In this document: piece by piece, positions 1-5,647 of the stretch
How positions within the stretch are numbered: position 1 is the stretch's first letter
How the letters are laid out: each line of letters opens with the position of its first letter
Assembly (NCBI GenBank): GCA_019247255.1
Contig: JAFAPJ010000296.1
Coordinates: 1 to 5,647 of the forward strand
Source of the DNA: Methylobacteriaceae bacterium
Lineage (GTDB): Bacteria; Pseudomonadota; Alphaproteobacteria; Rhizobiales; Beijerinckiaceae
Length of the DNA stretch: 5,647 nucleotides
Direction: 5' to 3'
Notes under the pieces: generated by a model
What the model was told of the DNA's origin: nothing
Seen by the model: only the letters and a program-made list of their open reading frames with translations
The model's database searches: none
Program-made: the position numbers and the translations under genes

Positions 1-869
1 GAGGCGGTCGAGGCGCAGACCGCGACGGGGTTGTAGTCGGCATAGACGACGCGCGCGATGAAGCTGTAGCGCAGCTCGTAGCTGCCGGCCGCCATGTAGA
101 CCTTGGTCGAGATGGACGAGTTGCCCTTCTGGCCGTGGCCGTCGTCGCAATCGAGCTCGGCCGAGAAACTGCCGTCGGCGACCGTCGGCCGGATGATCCC
201 GGCCGCGTCGACCTCCGCGCAATAGCCCATGACGTACCATTGGGCACCGTGATCGCCGGTGAAGGCGGGCGAGTTCGGGAAGGTGTTTTGCGGCGTCGTC
301 CGGAAGGTCTGCGAGCCGTCGGGCGCCCAGGCGAACCAGCAGACGCCGGAGCAGGCGTTCACCTCGAAGCTCTCGCGCAGGACGTAGTTCGAGTTCCCGT
401 CCGGCACGGTCTGGCTGATCGCGCCGGAATTGTCGTAGCAATGCGCGTTCGCGCCGACGCCCATCTGGTCGATGCGCGCGAGCTGCAGGAAGGTGGTCGG
501 GACGCTGGCCGACAGGGACACGTCCGCCGGGCCGTTGACCGTGTAGGTGAAGGGGTTCGCGTTCGTCTGCGTGTAGCCAACCGCCTGGCTGGTCAGCGCG
601 CGCGTAATGTAGTCGGACACCATCGACCGGTAGGTCGCGCCGCCGTTCGCGCCGCTATAGGAGGGCGCGATATACTGAATGACGCTGGGACGGCTCGCGT
701 ACTGGCAAGCAAGAGTTGCGACCTGCGACAGCTTCTGGCGGGCGAAATAGCTGCGGGCAAGGTCGACGCTGCCGCCGACCGTCAGCATGACGACCGTGAT
801 CGACAGCGCGAAAAGGATGGAGATCGATCCACCCTCATGGGCCAGCAGGCGGGTCGGCCGGCGGTTCAT
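1..869 (-). CDS. TadE/TadG-like pilus assembly protein, partial (C-terminus beyond the left edge)
   Basis: My own translation of the minus strand gives an open frame of 289 codons from ATG at 869-867 to the window edge, with no stop. The N-terminus is a short basic leader (about residues 1-11), then Glu12-Gly13-Gly14, a hydrophobic segment (about 16-33), Asp36 and an amphipathic stretch with Arg39, Arg44 and Lys46. This is the usual start of Tad/Flp pilus TadE/TadG-like proteins (Pfam Tad, PF13400), which anchor in the inner membrane and face the periplasm. A GAGG Shine-Dalgarno lies 5 nt upstream of the ATG (878-875), which supports this start. The remainder is Ser/Thr/Asn-rich with cysteines at 55, 144, 173, 177, 217, 241 and 285, and a beta-rich part (about 205-285). 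I see no von Willebrand A metal site (DxSxS), although longer TadG proteins often carry one. The role is inferred as pilus assembly or surface attachment. The family call is fairly safe for the N-terminus and uncertain for the ectodomain. Confidence 0.8.
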   Translation of the reverse strand, partial: MNRRPTRLLAHEGGSISILFALSITVVMLTVGGSVDLARSYFARQKLSQVATLACQYASRPSVIQYIAPSYSGANGGATYRSMVSDYITRALTSQAVGYTQTNANPFTYTVNGPADVSLSASVPTTFLQLARIDQMGVGANAHCYDNSGAISQTVPDGNSNYVLRESFEVNACSGVCWFAWAPDGSQTFRTTPQNTFPNSPAFTGDHGAQWYVMGYCAEVDAAGIIRPTVADGSFSAELDCDDGHGQKGNSSISTKVYMAAGSYELRYSFIARVVYADYNPVAVCASTA

Positions 870-936
870 CAAGGCCTCGAGACGAAGAGCGACGGTTGGA
901 AGCTCGGTGCAGCGGGAGCCTGCAGCGTCGGAGGGC

Positions 937-967
937 CGTGTCACGTTTTCGTTAAGCGGCTGACACG
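937..967. repeat. Inverted repeat CGTGTCA-N17-TGACACG
   Basis: Positions 937-943 (CGTGTCA) and 961-967 (TGACACG) are exact reverse complements separated by 17 nt of relatively AT-rich sequence (around the TTTT at 946-949 and TTAA at 952-955). It lies about 70-100 nt upstream of the tadG-like start and almost 200 nt upstream of pobA. The two arms are about 24 bp apart centre to centre, slightly over two helical turns, which would suit a regulator contacting two half-sites. A cruciform or hairpin is possible but the loop is long. The symmetry is seen directly; an operator function is inference. Confidence 0.4.
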
Positions 968-1040
968 ATTGGCCTTGATGGTTCACGATCGGTTTGAGCG
1001 GTCGGGGCCTCCTGACGCGCGGCCGTCGTCGAGCCGGCGC

Positions 1041-1058
1041 TTGCCGATCGACCCGCAA
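1041..1058. promoter_or_regulatory. Imperfect 18-bp palindrome, candidate pobA operator
   Basis: The segment reads TTGCCGATCGACCCGCAA. Seven of its nine symmetric base pairs match, with TTGC/GCAA ends and a TCGA core. Its right end is about 100 nt upstream of the pobA start codon, a position that would fit activator or repressor binding. PobR regulators of pobA in other bacteria belong to the IclR or AraC families, but none is encoded in this window and the symmetry alone cannot name a binding protein. Short palindromes of this kind also arise by chance in GC-rich DNA. Confidence 0.3.
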
Positions 1059-1143
1059 TCAGCTGTGTGCGACGGGCGGCCTCGATACCATGTTCGGGGA
1101 GCGGACCAGACCGAGAGCGGGACGTTCGCCCGCCCGACAAGCT

Positions 1144-2346
<1,203 letters not shown>

Positions 2347-2351
<5 letters not shown>

Positions 2352-3972
2352 ACAGGGACGAGAACAGCCAGTAGAGGCCGCCGGACAGGAGGATCGCCGC
2401 CGGCAGCGTGAGCACCCAGGCCATGAGCAGGTTGCGGATCGTCGCCATCTGCAAGCCTGACCCGTTCGCCGCCATCGTGCCGGCGACGCCGGACGAGAGG
2501 ACGTGGGTGGTCGAGACAGGGAGCCCGTACATGTCGGCCGCCGCGATCGTCCCCATCGCGACGAGCTCGGCCGAGGCGCCCTGCCCGTAGGTGAGATGCG
2601 TCTTGCCGATCTTCTCGCCGACCGTGACGACGATCCGCTTCCAGCCCACCATCGTCCCGAGGCCGAGCGCGATCGCGACCACGACCATGACCCAGAGCGG
2701 GATAAACTTCGTGGCGGCGTCGAGCGAGCGCTTGTAGGCGTTGAGCTTGGCGACGTCTTCCGGCGGGAGATTGCTCTCCTTGTCCTTGGCGAGGAACCGG
2801 ATCGCCTCCGAGACGAGGTACATGTCGTTGCGCGTGTTGCCGACGGCGGCGGCCGGAACCTGGGCGATGGTCCCGTACCGGGTGACCTGGTCGTTCACCT
2901 CGCGCACGAGCGCGGCGAGGGACGGATAGGTGCCGCCCTCGAGCTTGTGCTCGGCCACGTAGGCCGTGACCGCCGGCCGGGGATTGCCGATGACGCTGTA
3001 GCCGAAGGCCTGCTTCTCGATGACCTCGGCGGCGGCGGCCGAGCTCGTCCGGAAGGCCGCGATCTCGCTGTCCGGGAGCGCCCGGTTGAGCGCGTAGGCG
3101 GTGGGCACCGTGCCGATCAGGATCAGCATGATGAGTCCCATGCCCTTCTGGCCGTCATTCGACCCGTGCGCGAAGGACACCCCCGTGCAGGTGAAGATGA
3201 GGAGCCCGCGGATCCACCAGGGCGGCGGCTGCTGGCTCTTCGGCGCCTCGTAGAGCGACGGGTTGCGGACCAGGAACTTAAGGACGAGGAACAGGCCGGC
3301 CGCGCAGACGAAGCCGACGAGCGGCGAGAGCAGCAGCGCGTAGCCGATCTCGGTCGCCTTCGACCAGTCGACGCCTGACGTGCCCGAGCGCCCGCGCAAG
3401 AGCGCGTTCGCGACGCCGACGCCGATGATCGAGCCGATGAGCGTGTGGGACGAGGAGGCCGGCAACCCGAGCCACCAGGTCCCGAGGTTCCAGAGGATGG
3501 CCGCGATGAGGAGCGCGAACACCATGGCGAAGCCGGCCGAGGAGCCGACCTGCAGGATCAGCTCGACCGGCAGGAGGCTCACGATCCCGAAGGCGACCGC
3601 TCCGGACGACAGCAGCACGCCGAGAAAGTTGAAGAAGCCCGACCAGATCACGGCGAGCTGCGCCGGCATCGAATGCGTGTAGATCACGGTCGCGACGGCG
3701 TTCGCGGTGTCGTGGAAGCCGTTCACGAACTCGAAGCCGAGCGCGATCAGCAGGGCGACGAAGAGGAGAAGGTACGGAAGAAGCGTGGTCGGCCGGGCGC
3801 CCGCCTGGTCGACATCCGACAGGATGGACCAGCCGACATAAGCGACCGCGAGCGCGATCGCCGCGCCGAAGCCGAGGAGGAAGAGCCGGTGAGGCGGATG
3901 GTCGAGCCTCGGCCGCTCGGCGTCGGGCCGGACATGGTTCGCGTTCTCGGCACTGATCGCGGTCGCGCTCAT
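2347..3972 (-). CDS. Inorganic phosphate transporter, Pit family
   Basis: A 541-residue integral inner-membrane protein of the PiT/PHO4 family (PF01384), which takes up phosphate, usually as a metal-phosphate complex, driven by the proton gradient (family knowledge). The two inverted family repeats are clear: GFEFVNGFHDTANAVAT (79-95) with PASSSHTLIGSIIGVG (171-186) in the first half, and SFAHGSNDGQKGMG (266-279) with LPVSTTHVLSSGVAGTMAANG region (484-504) in the second. About ten to twelve hydrophobic segments surround a hydrophilic loop (about 297-422), as in E. coli PitA (499 residues). The N-terminal 28 residues are hydrophilic and presumably cytoplasmic. The ATG at 3972 has an ideal Shine-Dalgarno (AAGGAG, 3986-3981, 8 nt spacing). 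The gene follows the glycosyltransferase pair in the same direction after 69 bp and may have its own promoter or share theirs. No phoU-like (DUF47) partner, often found beside pit genes, is visible here. Confidence 0.95.
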
Positions 3973-3980
3973 GCGCTGCC

Positions 3981-3986
3981 CTCCTT
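3981..3986 (-). promoter_or_regulatory. Strong Shine-Dalgarno of the pit gene
   Basis: On the minus strand AAGGAG stands 8 nt before the ATG at 3972, within the longer run AAGGAGGG (3986-3979). It is the best ribosome binding site in the window and fixes the start. It contrasts with the two upstream paralogues, which have none. Confidence 0.8.
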
Positions 3987-4017
3987 GCTGGCTCCCTTCC
4001 TCGGCTGTTTTCGCGAC

Positions 4018-4035
4018 GCGCGCGTGACCGCGCGC
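4018..4035. other. Small GC hairpin between the glycosyltransferase-like gene and pit
   Basis: GCGCGCG (4018-4024) and CGCGCGC (4029-4035) form a perfect 7-bp stem with a TGAC loop, just downstream of the stop of the preceding minus-strand gene (4044-4042). No T-run follows in the minus direction, so efficient intrinsic termination is doubtful. Alternating GC of this kind can also be chance in such a GC-rich genome. Confidence 0.25.
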
Positions 4036-4041
4036 CCGTGA

Positions 4042-4782
4042 TCAGCGCCGGCCGGGTGTCCGCTCGTCTCGCCGCCGCAGGCTCGCGAGGACCTGCGCGA
4101 AGGGCACGCCGTAGCGGCCCTCCGTGATCCGCCGCACCTGCGCGGCCGGGTACAGCCAGACATCGCCGCCCAGCGCCCGCCAGGCCTCGCAGAACACGAA
4201 ATCCTGCGTCCAGCCGACGCCGCCCGCGGTGACGTCCCGGAAGAGCGCCGGGACCGGCGCACCGAAGGGGCCGCGGTAGCGCGGCGCCCGTGCCGCCAGC
4301 TCGGCGAGGCAGGCGCGCGCGACGAGCAGATATCCCGGCGCCAGCGCGTCGACGCGTCCGAAGCCGTTCTCCAGCGCGATCCGGCCGTCGATGAGCCGCA
4401 CGGACCAATCCAGCGCGTGCGGCAAGGCGGATTCGGGCGCGCGTGTCGCGAGCCCCGCCCGAAGCCGCGCGAGGTCGACGGAGCGCAGCGCGTAAGCGGC
4501 GCCGACGACGGGCGCGTCGCGTGCGAGGAGACGTGCGCAGAGCGAACCGTCGAACGCCATGTCCGGATTGACGAGGAGCAGGTGGCTCGCCTCCGAACGC
4601 AGGAAGTCGGCCGCGAGCGCGTCGCGCTGCGCCGGAGCGTCCGGTCCGTCCGCCGTGCGATAGGTCACGTTGACGTCCCGACCGTGCAGGTCGGCGAGGG
4701 TGGCGGCGAGCGAGGCGACGTAATCCGACGCCATCACGGCGTTTACCGTCGGGGTCGCGATCCAGACGTGGCGGTCCCTCAC
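4042..4782 (-). CDS. Putative GT-A-like glycosyltransferase, paralogue B (degenerate motif)
   Basis: A 246-residue soluble protein without signal peptide or membrane segment. It opens with a Rossmann-like strand and the turn ATPTVNAV (9-16), then SHLLLVNPDMAFDGSL (66-81) followed by RLLARDAPVVGAAYALR (84-100). Later come PGYLLVARACLAEL (149-162) and QDFVFCEAWRALGGDVWLYP (193-212). This order (strand, acidic motif, FC-x-x-W/Y-R segment) resembles nucleotide-sugar transferases of the GT-A fold, but I cannot name a family with certainty. It aligns without gaps to paralogue A over about 104 residues, with roughly 46 identities by hand count. Where A has Asp93-Ser94-Asp95 and His241, B has Asn72-Pro73-Asp74 and Arg218, so metal or sugar-nucleotide binding may be altered. 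The start is GTG at 4782-4780, overlapping the stop of A in GTGA; there is no Shine-Dalgarno, which suggests translational coupling. The substrate is unknown. Confidence 0.75.
   Translation of the reverse strand: MRDRHVWIATPTVNAVMASDYVASLAATLADLHGRDVNVTYRTADGPDAPAQRDALAADFLRSEASHLLLVNPDMAFDGSLCARLLARDAPVVGAAYALRSVDLARLRAGLATRAPESALPHALDWSVRLIDGRIALENGFGRVDALAPGYLLVARACLAELAARAPRYRGPFGAPVPALFRDVTAGGVGWTQDFVFCEAWRALGGDVWLYPAAQVRRITEGRYGVPFAQVLASLRRRDERTPGRR
4779..4782 (-). other. GTGA stop/start overlap between paralogues A and B
   Basis: The minus-strand GTGA contains the GTG start of paralogue B (4782-4780) and the TGA stop of paralogue A (4781-4779). With no Shine-Dalgarno upstream of the GTG, re-initiation by the terminating ribosome is the likely way B is translated. 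Confidence 0.65.
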
Positions 4783-5582
4783 GCGAGCGCCGCGGCCGGG
4801 TCGGGCCCGACCGCCGCGAGCAGCGCCGCGTAGGACGGCGCGGTGCGGTCCTCGCCGATGTGCCGCACGTCGGCGTCGAGGAAAGCCCAGACCTCGCCGC
4901 CGCTCTCGCGATAGCGGTGGCAGAAGGCGTAATCGACGTGGATGAGGGCCCCGTCCCGGACCGTCTCGCGGAAGAAGGTGAGCGGCGCGGCGGCCGGCGG
5001 ACCCGGCAGACGCAAGACGTCAGGGCGTCCACGCATCAGTTCGAAGGCGGGCCGGGCGACGAGCAGGAACCCGCTCGGCACGGCCGCCACCTCGGCGAGC
5101 CCGCGTGCGACCGACAGCCCGGTCTCGAGCGGCTGCAGGTTCCAGTCGAGCGCGAGCGCGAGCGCGTCGTCGAAAGGGGCGTCGGCGAGGCGGCGTGTCA
5201 GGGCCGCAAGGTCGAGCCGGCGTTTGGCGTACGGGACGCCGATCACGGGCTTGTCGGCCGCGAGCAGCCGCTCCGCGAGGTCGGGCGGGAAGACGAGATC
5301 GCTGTCGAGGATGAGGAGATGCGTCGCGTCGGAGGCCAGGAAGGCGTGGGCCAGGAGGTTCAGCTGCAGCGCGTGGCTCTCGCCGTCGAGCGCCCGGAAG
5401 ACCGTCGGGACGCCACGCCCCGCGAGGCGCAGAAGCATCGCAGCAAGGCTCTCGACGAAGCCCGTCATGGCGATCCCCTCCGCGGTCGGGGTCCCGATGA
5501 AGAGGCGGACCGGCGCGGTCATGCGGGCGAGCCGGGCGCGGCTCAGACGCACTGGAGGGGGAAACGGCTTCCGCCGGATCAC
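4779..5582 (-). CDS. Putative GT-A-like glycosyltransferase, paralogue A
   Basis: 267 residues as drawn, soluble, and paralogous to the next gene downstream. Key segments are IGTPTAEG (29-36), THLLILDSDLVFPPDL (87-102) with a DxD-like Asp93-Ser94-Asp95, RLLAADKPVIGVPYAKRR (105-122), PSGFLLVARPAFEL (169-182) and DYAFCHRYRESGGEVW (217-232), ending in Asp238 and His241. In GT-A enzymes a DxD motif binds the metal and nucleotide sugar, and a late acidic/His element completes the site; assigning those roles here is inference. The start is uncertain. GTG at 5582-5580 overlaps the upstream stop in GTGA, the same arrangement as at the A/B junction. The ATG at 5522-5520 (residue 21) would align better with the N-terminus of B and would drop a basic, Pro/Arg-rich 20-residue extension with slightly atypical codons. 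Neither has a clear Shine-Dalgarno. It is probably co-transcribed with B and perhaps with pit; a surface-glycan or glycoprotein role is only a guess. Confidence 0.75.
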   Translation of the reverse strand: MIRRKPFPPPVRLSRARLARMTAPVRLFIGTPTAEGIAMTGFVESLAAMLLRLAGRGVPTVFRALDGESHALQLNLLAHAFLASDATHLLILDSDLVFPPDLAERLLAADKPVIGVPYAKRRLDLAALTRRLADAPFDDALALALDWNLQPLETGLSVARGLAEVAAVPSGFLLVARPAFELMRGRPDVLRLPGPPAAAPLTFFRETVRDGALIHVDYAFCHRYRESGGEVWAFLDADVRHIGEDRTAPSYAALLAAVGPDPAAALA

Positions 5583-5647
5583 ACCAGGTAGAAGTCGGCG
5601 CTCACCAGAGCGGCTTTCGCGACGCTGAATAGCGTGAGGTCGGTCGT
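5579..5647 (-). CDS. C-terminal end of an unidentified upstream gene (partial)
   Basis: Reading the minus strand from the right edge gives 22 codons without a stop, then TGA at 5581-5579. The peptide TTDLTLFSVAKAALVSADFY-LV has a natural composition (Leu, Ala, Ser, Val, Asp) and mostly G/C third bases, whereas another frame of the same stretch is Arg-rich and looks like a shadow. The stop overlaps the GTG start of paralogue A in a GTGA, the arrangement expected within an operon. The fragment is too short to identify, and nothing in it points to a function. It is probably the preceding gene of the same transcription unit. Confidence 0.5.
   Translation of the reverse strand, partial: TTDLTLFSVAKAALVSADFYLV

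Noticed and set aside
423..441. Asp-Asn-Ser-Gly-Ala (residues 146-150 of the tadG-like protein) as a von Willebrand A metal site
   Set aside because: It fails the DxSxS pattern at the last position and is not preceded by the usual hydrophobic beta-strand.
951..956. GTTAAG as a possible CtrA site upstream of the pilus gene
   Set aside because: Only one TTAA half is present; no second TTAA at the expected 7-nt spacing.
3278..5032. 584-codon minus-strand frame crossing pit and both paralogues
   Set aside because: It is extremely Arg-rich and overlaps three better-supported frames, so it is an out-of-frame shadow and not a fusion gene.

Overview
This is a GC-rich, densely coded bacterial window with a strong preference for G or C at third codon positions. 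The combination of a TadE/TadG-type pilus protein, a 4-hydroxybenzoate hydroxylase and a Pit phosphate transporter suggests an alphaproteobacterium, possibly of the Methylobacterium/Hyphomicrobiales type. That placement is inference from gene content and composition; no rRNA or other phylogenetic marker is present.

Layout, left to right. (1) Positions 1-869, minus strand: the N-terminal 289 codons of a TadG-like protein that runs off the left edge. (2) 870-1160: a divergent intergenic region of about 290 bp with two dyad-symmetric elements that could be operators. (3) 1161-2330, plus strand: pobA, 4-hydroxybenzoate 3-monooxygenase, with every known active-site residue conserved. (4) 2331-2346: a 16-bp convergent gap inside a hairpin that contains both stop codons. 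(5) 2347-3972, minus strand: a complete Pit-family low-affinity phosphate transporter. (6) 3973-4041: a short gap with a strong Shine-Dalgarno sequence and a small GC hairpin. (7) 4042-4782 and 4779-5582, minus strand: two tandem paralogues of a putative GT-A-like glycosyltransferase, overlapping by a GTGA. (8) 5579-5647, minus strand: the last 22 codons of another gene, which overlaps the first paralogue by another GTGA.

Working together. The right-hand minus-strand block looks like one translationally coupled unit (unknown gene, paralogue A, paralogue B), with pit following 69 bp later in the same direction. The pair probably modifies a surface or secreted glycan, but the substrate cannot be read from the sequence. 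pobA stands alone: no pca gene and no recognisable pobR regulator lies within the window. The pilus gene and pobA are back to back, with no obvious functional link.

Most of the window is ordinary chromosomal content. The points most worth a second look are the paralogue pair, in which the downstream copy has lost putative catalytic residues, and the TadG-like protein, whose visible ectodomain is rich in cysteine and does not look like the usual von Willebrand A domain.
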